A DNA stretch of 64,000 nucleotides from Virgibacillus sp. SK37 (GTDB lineage: Bacteria; Bacillota; Bacilli; Bacillales; Amphibacillaceae). The notes under the pieces are model-generated. The model was not told the DNA's origin. It saw nothing but the letters and a program-made list of their open reading frames with translations, and did not search any database. The position numbers and the translations under genes are program-made. The DNA lies in assembly GCF_000725285.1 (NCBI RefSeq), contig NZ_CP007161.1:2208213-2272212 (forward strand), in the 5' to 3' direction. Below are positions 43,660 through 54,062 of the stretch, in pieces. Position 1 is the stretch's first letter, and each line of letters starts with the position of its first letter.

Positions 43660-44935
43660 TCATATCCTCCTCATAAACTATTTTTCCATCAACCATTGTC
43701 ATTACAGGTATACCTGATACTTTCCAATTGTGGAAGGGTGTATTTTTCCCCTTGGATTGGAATGTTTCCTTATTTATTTTTAATTCCCCTTCCAAGTTAA
43801 CAATCGTTATATCTGCAATCGCGTTTTCATTTAATTTCCCATATGGCAATTGAAAAACTTCTGCAGGTTTTTTAGTTAACCAATCAACTAGCTGATGTAG
43901 TTTAATTTTTCCTGTTTTAACTAAATAGGTATAAAGCAAGGGAAATGCTGTCTCCAGACCTACAATACCAAAAGGCGCCTTCAAAAATCCTTGTGATTTC
44001 TCTTCCTCTGCATGTGGTGCATGGTCTGTAGCAATAAAATCAATCGTACCATCTAACAGTCCCTCTAATAATGCTTCCTGATCTTCCTTTGCTCGTAATG
44101 GTGGATTCATCTTGTAATTTGCGTCATTGTCTTTAATTGCATTTTCATTTAATAATAAATGATGGGGGGTAACCTCAGCTGTTACGTGAATGCCTGCCCT
44201 TTTTGCATCTCGGATTACTCTTACAGATTCTTTGGAGCTTACATGACAGACATGATAATGACAACCGGCAGCTTCAGCCAGTAACACATCCCTAGCAATT
44301 TGTACTGACTCACTTAGTGCAGGTAACCCAGGAAGATTTAGCCTATTACTCACATCCCCATCATGTACAACCCCACCATAGACAATAGAGTTATCTTCGC
44401 AGTGAGCAACAATAGCTTTACCAGAAGCGGCTGCCTGCTTCATCGCTTTTAACATAAAATCTGCAGTTTGTATTCCCACACCATCGTCTGTAAGGGCAAA
44501 TGCCCCTGCCATGACTAATTCATCTATATTTGTTAACTCTTCACCTTTTAAACCTTTTGTAATTGCTGCATATGGCAGCACACGGACTTTTGCATCTTCT
44601 TTTATTTTTTTAAATAATTTTTCCAGAGTTTCTTTCCGATCTGGGACCGGATTCGTGTTCGGCATGGCACATACTGTTGTAAAACCGCCTTTCGCAGCCG
44701 CCATTGTACCCGTTTTAATTGTTTCCTTGTGTTCCCCACCTGGCTCACGCAAATGAATATGCACATCAATAAACCCCGGTAAAACAGTATTTCCCTTACA
44801 ATCAATGGTCCGGTCTACATGCTCAAGGATAGTTGATTTTATTTGTCTGATGCGATTATTCTCAATTAAAATTTCACATGGCTCCAATTCATACACTGAG
44901 GACAGTCTTTTCGCGTTTTTCAATAATATTTTCAT
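43649..44935 (-). CDS. pyrC: Dihydroorotase
   Basis: A 428-residue amidohydrolase that cyclises carbamoyl aspartate. Metal ligands are in FIDVHIHLREPGGEHKE (about 56), HCEDNS, CHVSS and IATDHAPHAEEE (about 305). The start lies inside pyrB: the two frames overlap by 47 nt, with GGGGG as the probable ribosome site in pyrB's 3' end. Confidence 0.96.
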   Translation of the reverse strand: MKILLKNAKRLSSVYELEPCEILIENNRIRQIKSTILEHVDRTIDCKGNTVLPGFIDVHIHLREPGGEHKETIKTGTMAAAKGGFTTVCAMPNTNPVPDRKETLEKLFKKIKEDAKVRVLPYAAITKGLKGEELTNIDELVMAGAFALTDDGVGIQTADFMLKAMKQAAASGKAIVAHCEDNSIVYGGVVHDGDVSNRLNLPGLPALSESVQIARDVLLAEAAGCHYHVCHVSSKESVRVIRDAKRAGIHVTAEVTPHHLLLNENAIKDNDANYKMNPPLRAKEDQEALLEGLLDGTIDFIATDHAPHAEEEKSQGFLKAPFGIVGLETAFPLLYTYLVKTGKIKLHQLVDWLTKKPAEVFQLPYGKLNENAIADITIVNLEGELKINKETFQSKGKNTPFHNWKVSGIPVMTMVDGKIVYEEDMNVY

Positions 44936-45815
44936 TTAATAACCCCCATTCTTGTAATAATTCGATCATTATTGCCATTCTTATAAAAACACCATTATTC
45001 ATTTGTTTAAAAATTCTGGATCGATCACATTCCACCAAGTCTGAGTCTATTTCCACTCCCCGGTTTATTGGAGCAGGATGCAGAATAATTGCGTGTTTCT
45101 GCATTCTAGTTTCTCTTTCCTTTGTCAATCCGTAATTTTTCAAATAATCATCAATAAATGAGTTGGTTGTGTGACGCTCGTGTTGAATACGCAATAGCAT
45201 CAAAGCATCGCACTTTTCAACTGCTTCATCTATAGATATATAAGGGAAATCTAAGCTATGATCTTCAAATCCAGGTGCTGCACACAGGCTAACGTTTGCG
45301 CCAAGTCTTTTTAGTGCTTTGGCGTTAGAATGAGCAACCCTGCTATGCTTGATATCGCCTACAATAACTACTTTTAATCCTCTCAATCTACCAAACTCCT
45401 GGTACAAAGTTAAAAGGTCTAATAAACATTGTGTAGGATGTTCCGCTTTGCCTGCACCTCCATTAATAATCGGTATCGAAATGTGATTTTTCAGATCCTC
45501 AAACCATGTATCAGCATGGTGTCTAACAATAAGTAAATTAGCTCCTATCGATTCAAACGTCTTCGCAGTATCATAAAGTGTTTCACCTTTTCTTGTACTG
45601 GAAATATCCTCGTGCAGATCCAATACTTCCAGTCCAAGCTTTCTCTGTGCAACAATGAAACTCATTTTCGTTCTTGTACTTGGTTCGAAAAATAGATTAG
45701 CAGCAAAGATTTGGTCGTTGACTTTTTTATTCTGGTATCGTAGTGATTCGGCAGTATCTAAAATGGAGTGAATTTCCTTCACATTCAATTGGTTAACTGA
45801 AATAAAATGTCTCAT
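44889..45815 (-). CDS. pyrB: Aspartate carbamoyltransferase
   Basis: 308 residues. Transfers the carbamoyl group to aspartate, the committed step of pyrimidine synthesis. Carbamoyl phosphate binding motif FEPSTRTKMSF (about 43), GGAGKAEHPTQCLLDLLT (about 120) and HPAPINRGVEI (about 255) are typical. AAGGAGAG is its ribosome site. Its transcription depends on readthrough of the attenuator at 46021–46121. Confidence 0.97.
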   Translation of the reverse strand: MRHFISVNQLNVKEIHSILDTAESLRYQNKKVNDQIFAANLFFEPSTRTKMSFIVAQRKLGLEVLDLHEDISSTRKGETLYDTAKTFESIGANLLIVRHHADTWFEDLKNHISIPIINGGAGKAEHPTQCLLDLLTLYQEFGRLRGLKVVIVGDIKHSRVAHSNAKALKRLGANVSLCAAPGFEDHSLDFPYISIDEAVEKCDALMLLRIQHERHTTNSFIDDYLKNYGLTKERETRMQKHAIILHPAPINRGVEIDSDLVECDRSRIFKQMNNGVFIRMAIMIELLQEWGLLNENIIEKREKTVLSV

Positions 45816-45945
45816 AATTTCTCTCCTTAATCATCAACGAATAGATTTTTAAATAAAACTCAAGTGACTTCTTTCTTACAACCATTAAAAATTTTCAGCC
45901 TCCATTGTTGATCATTGAAAAACACGGTTTCTGATTTTTTAAAGG

Positions 45946-46020
45946 TTACAGGGTATAACAGAATTCTTTTTCTGCTTCATAAATCCCTTTGAGCCGCAGT
46001 GTTACTCTCTTTTTACCCAT
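45946..46020 (-). CDS. Small open frame behind the pyrB attenuator, 24 codons
   Basis: ATG at 46020 opens 24 codons (MGKKRVTLRLKGIYEAEKEF…) and ends in TAA. AAGGAGG with a 7-nt spacer of T precedes it, but those bases are the 3' arm and T-tract of the attenuator. A shift of -1 at the stop would carry on for about 29 more codons to a stop at 45860. I recognise no family. It may be a leader peptide, a frameshifted small gene or chance. Confidence 0.3.
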   Translation of the reverse strand: MGKKRVTLRLKGIYEAEKEFCYTL

Positions 46021-46121
46021 AAAAAAACCTCCTTGCATAAGGCTGCAAAGAGGTATACGTAGCTTAAGCATACGTATTTTCAGGGCAACCTTATAGACCT
46101 CTCTGGATCTAATTAAAGGTT
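46021..46121 (-). promoter_or_regulatory. PyrR-dependent attenuator upstream of pyrB
   Basis: On the minus strand the loop AGATCCAGAGAGGTCT (46110–46095) matches the PyrR-binding loop consensus. It is closed by AACCTT/AAGGTT arms. About 40 nt later a terminator CCTCTTTGCA…TGCAAGGAGG (46053–46028) is followed by seven T. With UMP bound, PyrR stabilises the first hairpin and termination follows. Confidence 0.85.
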
Positions 46122-46134
46122 TCATAATTTAGTT

Positions 46135-46799
<665 letters not shown>

Positions 46800-46815
46800 T
46801 TCATCCATTTGCTAT

Positions 46816-46844
46816 ATTATTTCAAATTGCTTGCTTTCTGTCAA
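46816..46844 (-). promoter_or_regulatory. Sigma-A promoter of the pyr operon
   Basis: TTGACA (46844–46839) and AATAAT (46821–46816) with a 17-nt spacer. The -35 overlaps the rluD stop codon. The predicted start site is about 20 nt before the PyrR hairpin. Confidence 0.7.
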
Positions 46845-47752
46845 TACATTTTTTCAATATACGATAAAACTTCTGTAAATTGATCAGGTGCTTCAATTTC
46901 AAACTCCAGCCAATCTTTCGTTATAGGGTGAGTGAATCCAAGCTTTTTAGCATGTAAAGCTTGACCGCCTATATCCATTGTTTTTCTTGGCCCGTATTTA
47001 GGATCGCCTACCAATGGATAACCGATATATTTCATATGTACACGGATTTGGTGGGTTCTTCCAGTTTCCAGCTGACACTCAATATACGTATAATCAGGAA
47101 AATGTTGTAATACATGAAAATGAGTGACTGCTGGTTTTCCATTATCTACCACAGACATTTTTTGCCGGTCCTTGGGATCACGGCCGATTGGTGCATCTAT
47201 TAAACCAGTTTCATGAGCAATCTCCCCATGAACTATTGCTTCATATTTACGTTCGATTGTTTTTGCGGCCATTTGTTCTGAAAGATGAGTATGGGCTATA
47301 TCGTTCTTAGCAATAACTAATAGCCCACTTGTATCCTTGTCAATCCGATGAACAATACCTGGCCGTTCTACGCCATTTATACCAGATAAATCATTGCAAT
47401 GGTATAATAGAGCATTAACCAAAGTACCTGATTGATGGCCTGCTGATGGGTGAACTACCATTCCTTTGGGTTTGTTAACTACCAATAAGTCGCTATCCTC
47501 ATATACAATATTCAAAGGGATATTCTCTGCTTGTATATTTAATGGTTCAGTCTGCGGAACCGTCCATTCTATCACATCACCAGCTTGACATTTATAATTT
47601 GCTTTTACATTTTCACCGTTAACTTTCACTAAATTCGAGCTAATCCATAATTGTATCTGTGAACGGGAAATATCTGGATTGATGTCTGACAATAACTTAT
47701 CGATTCTCGTTTTAGTCTGCTCTGATGTAACGCTATGATCAAATATATTCAT
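46841..47752 (-). CDS. Ribosomal large subunit pseudouridine synthase (RluD family, YlyB)
   Basis: 303 residues. An N-terminal S4 RNA-binding domain (about 17–80) is followed by a pseudouridine synthase domain with the catalytic Asp in GIVHRIDKDTSGLLVIAK (about residue 139) and the ending LETGRTHQIRVHMKYIGYPLVGD (in parts, about 230–252). Modifies 23S rRNA. Lies between lspA and pyrR as ylyB does in B. subtilis; the exact target positions are not provable here. Confidence 0.93.
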   Translation of the reverse strand: MNIFDHSVTSEQTKTRIDKLLSDINPDISRSQIQLWISSNLVKVNGENVKANYKCQAGDVIEWTVPQTEPLNIQAENIPLNIVYEDSDLLVVNKPKGMVVHPSAGHQSGTLVNALLYHCNDLSGINGVERPGIVHRIDKDTSGLLVIAKNDIAHTHLSEQMAAKTIERKYEAIVHGEIAHETGLIDAPIGRDPKDRQKMSVVDNGKPAVTHFHVLQHFPDYTYIECQLETGRTHQIRVHMKYIGYPLVGDPKYGPRKTMDIGGQALHAKKLGFTHPITKDWLEFEIEAPDQFTEVLSYIEKMY

Positions 47753-48225
47753 TATTTATTTTTTTCCTTCCTTTCCTTTCTTTCATCTAAAATTGTAGTA
47801 ATGATGATTAGGAAAACACCCACTACTAAAGCAGAGTCTGCAACATTAAAAATGGGAAAGTCATAATCAAAAATGATAAAATCAAAAAAGTCTACCACTT
47901 CATGACGAAATAATCTATCTATAAAATTGCCAATTGCACCACCTAAAATAAAGGCTAACGATATTCCAAGAATCTTATTTGTTTTAGCATATTTCTGCAT
48001 GTAAACAACCACACCTATAATTACCACAACAGTAATGATATAAAAAAATATCATTTGGCCTTGGAGAATTCCCCAGGCTGCACCTTTATTACGATGAGAT
48101 GTGAGATAAAAGAAATCATTAATTATTGTTATTTTTTCTCCTATGTGCATCGTTTTATCTATAACCCATTTTGTTAATTGATCTAACGCGATAATAACCA
48201 ATGCCAGAAGATAATACAAATACAT
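47752..48225 (-). CDS. lspA: Lipoprotein signal peptidase II
   Basis: A 157-residue membrane aspartic protease that cleaves prolipoprotein signal peptides. Four hydrophobic segments are present. The catalytic Asp pair is in [11 protein letters not shown] (about 119) and [14 protein letters not shown] (about 136). The N-terminus has the family's ALDQLTKW motif. The rluD start overlaps its end. B. subtilis has ylyA between ileS and lspA; here that space holds repeat C instead. Confidence 0.96.
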   Translation of the reverse strand: MYLYYLLALVIIALDQLTKWVIDKTMHIGEKITIINDFFYLTSHRNKGAAWGILQGQMIFFYIITVVVIIGVVVYMQKYAKTNKILGISLAFILGGAIGNFIDRLFRHEVVDFFDFIIFDYDFPIFNVADSALVVGVFLIIITTILDERKERKEKNK

Positions 48226-48384
48226 TCTGTTTCCCCCGATTCCATAGCTAAGTCTTTTTTATCTTAAACGCAAATTCATAAATTATCAACATATTATAAC
48301 AAAAGACGAAACAAGCCCCGCTCTAAACATAACGAGTAAAACAGCAATTACCAACTAAGTCTTCTTTTATATTAACCTTTATTT

Positions 48385-48838
48385 CCAAGTTGGAGTAAAA
48401 TGCGAAGTAATTTTGTAGTAGTTTATTTCATTTTAAGGAGGTGAATAGACCCATTGATTTCCACTGCAGGGGGACGCTTTCCGCTCCAATCAATTTGTAT
48501 CTGTTTTAAACCATAAATAGCGGGTTAATATCTAACCACTTTACCAGTGTAGGAAAAACACGAAGACTCCTCGGAAAGAAAAAACACCTTTCCTTCGTGC
48601 GATGCACAATTCGCTGAAGCCTTCCTTGTCCTGTGGGAAAAGCAACAGGGCTTTTTGATGGGGCGAGTAGACGCAGCCCCAGCTGAAGATCCCGCAGGAA
48701 GTGGTTTTCTTCCGAGGAAGCTGAAGCGTTGCCCACGGAAAGCGGAGTGTGTTTTCCGTAACGGCCGCTTAGAGTACTATCAAGTTACGTCACAGTGTAT
48801 CTACTCTGCGGATTAGTATAAAGCTTATATTGAAAGCA
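48385..48838 (-). repeat. Terminator-linked palindromic repeat, copy C
   Basis: About 450 bp of non-coding sequence after the ileS terminator. On the minus strand it runs from a degenerate ATATAAGCTTTATACTAATC through GTGACGTAAC and ends TTCGCATTTTACTCCAAC. Palindrome arms are GGGGACGCTTTCCGC (48469–48483) and GCCCACGGAAAGCGG (48732–48746). A TGGGGC…GCCCCA hairpin near 48658–48681 is shared with copy B but lies in the other half of the palindrome. No conserved frame. Confidence 0.75.
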
Positions 48839-48841
48839 AAA

Positions 48842-48872
48842 ACTACTCCTCAGCTCTTGGCTGGGGAGTAGT
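48842..48872 (-). terminator. ileS terminator
   Basis: Stem ACTACTCC(CC)AGC…GCT(GA)GGAGTAGT, minus strand, followed by TTTTTGC. It is 8 nt after the ileS stop. Confidence 0.9.
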
Positions 48873-48879
48873 TAGAATT

Positions 48880-51636
48880 TTAGACAGTGTAATGTTCTTT
48901 TACTACAGTTGCACAACGGCTGCATAGGGTTGGATGTTCCGCATCATTTCCAACTGTTTCAGATGCTACCCAGCAGCGGTCACACTTCTCTCCTGGATGC
49001 TTCTCTACAGCAATATCAATATATTTGTACTCTTTTGTTTCATTCGCACTATCTACAATATCAGCCTCTGATACAATCAGATATTGGTGTACATGCTCCA
49101 TTGATTGTAGAACTTCTTTTGTTTTTTCATCTTTAGGTACTAGAGTTATTTTTGCTTCTAAAGATTTACCAATTACTTTTTCATTTCTTGCTTCTTCTAG
49201 GGCTTTAAGAACATCATCACGGATCTCCATAAAATGATCCCACTTTGGTACGATGGATTCCATGCCGGAAATTTTTCTTGGTTCCGGAATATCTGTTAAT
49301 TGAACACTTTCTTCGTCAACGCCTGGGATATATTCCCAGAGTTCATCTGCAGTATGTGGAATGATAGGTGTAAGTAACTTAACCAAGGTTGTCAACACTT
49401 CATAATATCCTGTTTGAATACTGCGGCGACGTTTATTATCTTTTGCCTCAATGTACAATACGTCTTTTGCAAAATCAAGATAGAATGAGCTTAAATCGAC
49501 AGCACAGAAATTATGAATCTGATGGAATATTGGTGAGAATTCATAGTTATCATAATTTCCACGGATATTCCCAACCAAGTTCTGCAGACGATAAAGCATA
49601 TATTTATCTACTTCTTCCAAATCCTCCTCAGCAATCCGGTCTGTATTTGGATTAAAATCTGCTAAATTGGCCAATAGGAATCGGAATGTATTACGTATTT
49701 TACGATAGGCTTCTGAAATTTGTTTCAAAATATCATTGGAAATCCGAACGTCTGCCTGGTAGTCAACAGAAGAAACCCATAATCTTAAGATATCTGAACC
49801 CAATTGTTTTTGTACTTTGGATGGAACCATTACATTGCCAAGTGACTTACTCATTTTTCTTCCATTCCCATCAAGTACAAAGCCGTGACTGATAATGGTT
49901 TTATATGGCGACTTGCCTGTCACTGCAACTGAAGTTGATAAAGATGAATTAAACCAACCACGATATTGGTCACTACCTTCCAGGTAAATATCTGCCGGAC
50001 GTTGGAGCTCTTCACGACCTTCCAACACCCCCTGATGAGAAGATCCAGAATCAAACCACACATCCATAATATCGGTTTCTTTTGTAAATTTGCCGTTTGG
50101 GCTATGCTCGGAAGTATAGTTAGCAGGTAGAAGGTCTTTTGCCTCCCATTCAAACCAAATATTAGAACCATGTTCTGCAAATAATTCAGAAACATGATTG
50201 ATCGTTTCATCTGTTATGATTGGCGTGCCATCTTCCCCATAAAATGCTGGGATAGGCACTCCCCATGTGCGCTGGCGTGAGATACACCAGTCTTCTCTAT
50301 CTCTCACCATATTGTATAGACGCGTTTCACCCCAATTTGGGTACCAATTTACTTCTTTGATTTCTTCCAAGATATTTTGGCGAAAATCTTTAATTGAAGC
50401 AAACCATTGTGCGGTAGCACGGAAGATAGTCGGTTTTTTTGTTCTCCAATCATGTGGATAGGAATGTTTAATAAATGAAAGCTTTAATAAAGCACCCACT
50501 TCTTCCAGTTTTTCCGTAATTGGCTTGTTGGCAGTATCATAAAATAATCCTTCGAATCCTGGTGCCTCATCTGTCATGACACCTTTTTCATCAACTGGGC
50601 ATAATGCATCGATACCGTAACGTTTAGAAACATAAAAATCATCTTCACCATGGCCAGGAGCAGTATGAACACAACCTGTACCTGCTTCTGTGGTGACATG
50701 CTCACCAAGCATAATTAGCGAATCACGATCATAAAAAGGATGTCTGGCAACAATTTCCTCTGCCTCCTGACCTTTAAATGTTTGAACCACTTCAGGATTT
50801 TCCCAATCAAGCTCGTCAGTAACAGCTTCTAGTAGTGCATGAGCAATAATAAATTTATCTTCATTGACTTTAACAACTACATACTCCAAATCGGGATGTA
50901 AACTAATGCCTAAATTAGCAGGAATGGTCCAAGGTGTTGTAGTCCAAATAATGAATTTTTCTCCACCTGAAAGAAGACCTTTTCCATCACGTACTTCAAA
51001 AGAAACATAAATGGATGGGGACTTCTTATCATGATATTCAATTTCAGCTTCAGCCAAAGCAGATTCAGAAGATGGAGACCAATATACAGGCTTTAATCCT
51101 TTGTAGATATAGCCTTTCTTAGCCATTTCACCAAATACTTTAATTTGAGCTGCTTCATAATCCTTTGTTAGCGTAATGTATGGATTATCCCAATCTCCAC
51201 GTACACCTAACTGTTTAAACTGTGTACGTTGGTTATTTAATTGGCCCATAGCATATTCCGCACATAACTTCCTGAACTCAGCTACACTCAGTTCTTTTCT
51301 TTTAATCTTTTTGTTTTTGGTCAACGCTGTTTCAATTGGCAATCCATGTGTATCCCATCCAGGAACATATGGAGCATGATATCCAGTCATCGATTTATAC
51401 CGAATTATAAAATCCTTTAAGATTTTATTTAATGCGTGACCAATGTGGAGATCACCATTAGCGTAGGGAGGTCCGTCGTGTAGCACAAATAAGGGACGAC
51501 CTTCCGTTTTTTTCTGTACTTTCTCATAGATATTCATTTCTTCCCATTGTTCTTGTCTCTTTGGTTCTTTATTAGGAAGATTTCCACGCATTGGAAAATC
51601 TGTTTTTGGCATCAATAGAGTATCTTTATAATCCAT
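48880..51636 (-). CDS. ileS: Isoleucyl-tRNA synthetase
   Basis: 918 residues, full length. Charges tRNA-Ile and edits valine. Class I motifs [12 protein letters not shown] (HIGH, about residue 60) and [15 protein letters not shown] (KMSKS, about 596) are clear. The editing domain lies between them, and a C-terminal zinc motif CDRCW…CSRC closes the chain. AGGAGG precedes the ATG. Expression is controlled by the T-box leader, so uncharged tRNA-Ile should raise it. Confidence 0.97.
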   Translation of the reverse strand: MDYKDTLLMPKTDFPMRGNLPNKEPKRQEQWEEMNIYEKVQKKTEGRPLFVLHDGPPYANGDLHIGHALNKILKDFIIRYKSMTGYHAPYVPGWDTHGLPIETALTKNKKIKRKELSVAEFRKLCAEYAMGQLNNQRTQFKQLGVRGDWDNPYITLTKDYEAAQIKVFGEMAKKGYIYKGLKPVYWSPSSESALAEAEIEYHDKKSPSIYVSFEVRDGKGLLSGGEKFIIWTTTPWTIPANLGISLHPDLEYVVVKVNEDKFIIAHALLEAVTDELDWENPEVVQTFKGQEAEEIVARHPFYDRDSLIMLGEHVTTEAGTGCVHTAPGHGEDDFYVSKRYGIDALCPVDEKGVMTDEAPGFEGLFYDTANKPITEKLEEVGALLKLSFIKHSYPHDWRTKKPTIFRATAQWFASIKDFRQNILEEIKEVNWYPNWGETRLYNMVRDREDWCISRQRTWGVPIPAFYGEDGTPIITDETINHVSELFAEHGSNIWFEWEAKDLLPANYTSEHSPNGKFTKETDIMDVWFDSGSSHQGVLEGREELQRPADIYLEGSDQYRGWFNSSLSTSVAVTGKSPYKTIISHGFVLDGNGRKMSKSLGNVMVPSKVQKQLGSDILRLWVSSVDYQADVRISNDILKQISEAYRKIRNTFRFLLANLADFNPNTDRIAEEDLEEVDKYMLYRLQNLVGNIRGNYDNYEFSPIFHQIHNFCAVDLSSFYLDFAKDVLYIEAKDNKRRRSIQTGYYEVLTTLVKLLTPIIPHTADELWEYIPGVDEESVQLTDIPEPRKISGMESIVPKWDHFMEIRDDVLKALEEARNEKVIGKSLEAKITLVPKDEKTKEVLQSMEHVHQYLIVSEADIVDSANETKEYKYIDIAVEKHPGEKCDRCWVASETVGNDAEHPTLCSRCATVVKEHYTV

Positions 51637-51673
51637 CGTTTTTTCCTCCTTTGTATTGTGTAAGTTTAAAAAT

Positions 51674-51912
51674 CCATAAAAAAAGCCCTCTTCATCCCAA
51701 AAAGGGACGAGAAGACTCGCGGTACCACCCTTATAAATTCAAAATTAGTCAAATTTTAAATTCACTCGATATTCGTAACGTGAATAACACGTCCATTATT
51801 ACTTTTACTTCATAATGGAAACTCCAGAGTGATTTTCCAAAAGCATTTCTGTATCAGGCTTCCACCCTCCCTGACTCGCTGACCAGTATCCACTTTTATA
51901 CTCTCTCTTTCA
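51674..51912 (-). promoter_or_regulatory. T-box riboswitch of ileS, Ile specifier
   Basis: The leader contains the T-box core GGGTGGTACCGCGAGTC (51730–51714, antiterminator side). It is followed by a terminator CTCGTCCC…GGGATGAAGAG with T7 (ends near 51676). Upstream Stem I has the specifier region GGAAAATCACTC; ATC (51833–51831) is an isoleucine codon in the expected place. Confidence 0.93.
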
Positions 51913-51955
51913 TCGTCTTCACAATCATTTAATTAATAAATTTCTTCGTCTATTT

Positions 51956-51984
51956 ATTTTATGTATAAATATTAAAATCGTCAA
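51956..51984 (-). promoter_or_regulatory. Sigma-A promoter of ileS
   Basis: TTGACG (51984–51979), a 17-nt spacer and TAAAAT (51961–51956). It lies directly behind the divIVA stop, so ileS has its own transcript. Confidence 0.7.
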
Positions 51985-51987
51985 GTT

Positions 51988-52491
51988 CTACGAGTCATTT
52001 TCTACTAAATCAAGTTCCTCGCCCAATTCAGTATCAAACAATTGGTCCCAATCGTCAGTGCCGATCATTTCCAATTGAGCTTCTACAAGCATTTTCAAAC
52101 GCGTTCGGAAAACCTTCGCCTGCTTCTTTAGCTCCTCAACATCCATGGAAATACGCCGTGATTTGTTCAATGCCTCATTAATGATTCTGTCTGCATTCTT
52201 TTCCGCTTCTTTTACAATAAGCTTAGATTCTTTCGTAGCATTTCCTCTTAATTCTTCAGCTGTTTCTTGGGCAATTAGTATAGATTTATTTAATGTTTCT
52301 TCAATGTTAGTAAAATGGCCAAGCTTTTCGTCTAACTGGCTAACTCTCTCTTGTAAATCTTTTTTCTCCCTGATGACCATCTCATAATCTTTAATGACCT
52401 GATCTAAAAATTCATTAACCTCATCTTCATCATAGCCACGGAAGCTTCTTGTAAATTCTTTATTATGAATATCTAGTGGTGTTAATGGCAC
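51988..52491 (-). CDS. divIVA: Division site and pole protein DivIVA
   Basis: 167 residues. Binds negatively curved membrane at septa and poles and positions Min and sporulation factors. The N-terminal lipid-binding segment LTPLDIHNKEFTRSFRGYDE is followed by two coiled-coil regions. The start is GTG at 52491 (giving MPLTPLDIHN), since AAGGAGGT lies 8 nt upstream; the upstream ATG at 52509 sits before that ribosome site and is rejected. Confidence 0.95.
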   Translation of the reverse strand: MPLTPLDIHNKEFTRSFRGYDEDEVNEFLDQVIKDYEMVIREKKDLQERVSQLDEKLGHFTNIEETLNKSILIAQETAEELRGNATKESKLIVKEAEKNADRIINEALNKSRRISMDVEELKKQAKVFRTRLKMLVEAQLEMIGTDDWDQLFDTELGEELDLVENDS

Positions 52492-52571
52492 AGTGGCCAC
52501 CTCCTTCATTTGAAAAAAACTGTTTTTTATTTATTCGACACAAATCGATTAATTCCTGCTTAACTCATAAA

Positions 52572-53348
52572 TTATTTTAAGAGGGCAATTGTGATCTTTA
52601 GTTTCTCTTTTTTTGTAGAACCATTAATCGATACTATTTTACTTCTGCCTCTCCCACGGATTGACAGCATATCCCCACTCTGCAATCGGTACTTCGCATC
52701 TTCTTCGATTTTAAAATTGACCTTAACTTGTTGCTTACTAATAAATAGAGCGGCATCTTTACGAGATAGGTTATATATTTCCTTTACTACTGTATCCAGC
52801 CGTAAAGATGAGACTGTTTTATCTTGCTCTAACCAGTTTATTTCCTTCTCCATAACCATCGAAAAGGGTTTCTGCTCAAGGCTTACTTTTGCCTTCTTAA
52901 TAGCTGTTAAATTAGCAGTAACATATGGAGTTATTTCATCAGCAGCTATTATTTGCACAAGCCCATCACCAATAAATATATCACCCAACTTTTTTCTTTT
53001 AATACCTAAGGATAAAAAAGCTCCCATAACATCACGGTGAGTTAAGGTGACAAATTTGTTAGCATATGAAGCCTGAAGCAGAGAAAGTTGAAATGTTTCT
53101 CTTTCCCTACTTTCATAAAAAGGCGCAATTACTGCCCGGCGCCTCTCTGCATTTGGAGTTCCGCCATCCAGGTAGACACTTATATCGTCATTTGTTTCGC
53201 CAATTAGAGACAACAATATTTGCTGTTCTCTAGGATCAAGAAAATCAGTTACTTTATGTTCGAATTTTTGTTCCACATCTTCTTTCCAAGACATTACTTG
53301 GTCAATGAACGGCTGTTCTTCTTTTCGAAAGTGTTGATATAAATCCAT
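52572..53348 (-). CDS. ylmH: S4-domain RNA-binding protein YlmH
   Basis: 258 residues. The C-terminal S4 domain (about 183–245; LDTVVKEIYNLSRKDAALFI, then VNFKIEEDAKYRLQSGDMLS) resembles B. subtilis YlmH. Recent work links that protein to peptidyl-tRNA-obstructed large subunits, which would connect it to RqcH (from memory). It is in the sepF–divIVA division cluster. Start ATG with MDLYQHFRKEEQPF, matching the family. Confidence 0.92.
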   Translation of the reverse strand: MDLYQHFRKEEQPFIDQVMSWKEDVEQKFEHKVTDFLDPREQQILLSLIGETNDDISVYLDGGTPNAERRRAVIAPFYESRERETFQLSLLQASYANKFVTLTHRDVMGAFLSLGIKRKKLGDIFIGDGLVQIIAADEITPYVTANLTAIKKAKVSLEQKPFSMVMEKEINWLEQDKTVSSLRLDTVVKEIYNLSRKDAALFISKQQVKVNFKIEEDAKYRLQSGDMLSIRGRGRSKIVSINGSTKKEKLKITIALLK

Positions 53349-53359
53349 GTTTAGTCACC

Positions 53360-53626
53360 TTAAAATAAAAACATCCGGAAAAATTCAAACAATCCAATTC
53401 TTGCTAAATACAAAACAAATATTGCCACAATTGGTGACAGGTCAATCATTCCCAAAGGAGGGATGAATTTCCTAAACTGCTCCAAGTAAGGCTCACATAT
53501 TCTTGTTAGAAGACTGCCAAACGAAGATTCTCGCGCTCCTGGAAACCACGACATAAAAATATACACAATTATAGCGTAACTATAAATGGTTAATCCTAGG
53601 TTTAAAATTCGATATAATTCAAACAT
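53360..53626 (-). CDS. ylmG: YggT family membrane protein YlmG
   Basis: 88 residues with two hydrophobic segments (about 10–28 and 66–83) around a central SWFPGARESSFGSLLTRICEP region typical of YggT/YlmG. Role uncertain; genetic links to division and nucleoid morphology are known in related proteins. Between ylmH and sepF as in B. subtilis. Confidence 0.92.
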   Translation of the reverse strand: MFELYRILNLGLTIYSYAIIVYIFMSWFPGARESSFGSLLTRICEPYLEQFRKFIPPLGMIDLSPIVAIFVLYLARIGLFEFFRMFLF

Positions 53627-53633
53627 ATGCTAC

Positions 53634-54062
53634 TTACCATCCCTTTTCAAATTCTTCTTCCGGAAAAGCTTCTGAAATTGACCCAGTTACGTCCACATTA
53701 TCAGGAGTACATAAAAATGTCTCAGCACCAAGTTTTTGAATATCGCCTTTTACCGCGTACACCGTTCCACTTAGGAAATCAACAATTCGCTTAGCCTGAT
53801 TACGGTCGACACGTTGGAGATTTATTACTACGGCCCGACGGTTTACAATATTGTCAGCAATTTCCTGAGCCTCATTGTAAGTGCGTGGTTCGCAAAGGAC
53901 TACCTTAGACGTTGCCTGCTGCATACTTGTGAGACTGACCACATTTTTTTTATTTTGTTTGACGGCCTGTTCCTGTGTTGGTTCATCGGCTTCTTCGACA
54001 TATTCATATTCATACTCATCGTCCATTGTAAAATAATTTTTAAGTTTGTTCTTAATACTCAT
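53634..54062 (-). CDS. sepF: Cell division protein SepF
   Basis: A 142-residue FtsZ-binding septum protein. An N-terminal amphipathic helix ([13 protein letters not shown]) anchors it to membrane. An acidic linker follows, then the DUF552 domain from about residue 52 ([20 protein letters not shown], then [25 protein letters not shown]). Forms rings that tether FtsZ. It overlaps the ylmE stop. Confidence 0.95.
   Translation of the reverse strand: MSIKNKLKNYFTMDDEYEYEYVEEADEPTQEQAVKQNKKNVVSLTSMQQATSKVVLCEPRTYNEAQEIADNIVNRRAVVINLQRVDRNQAKRIVDFLSGTVYAVKGDIQKLGAETFLCTPDNVDVTGSISEAFPEEEFEKGW

Noticed and set aside
48506-48736. 76-residue minus-strand frame in repeat C
   Set aside because: Product of GC-rich palindromic repeat sequence; not conserved in copies A and B.
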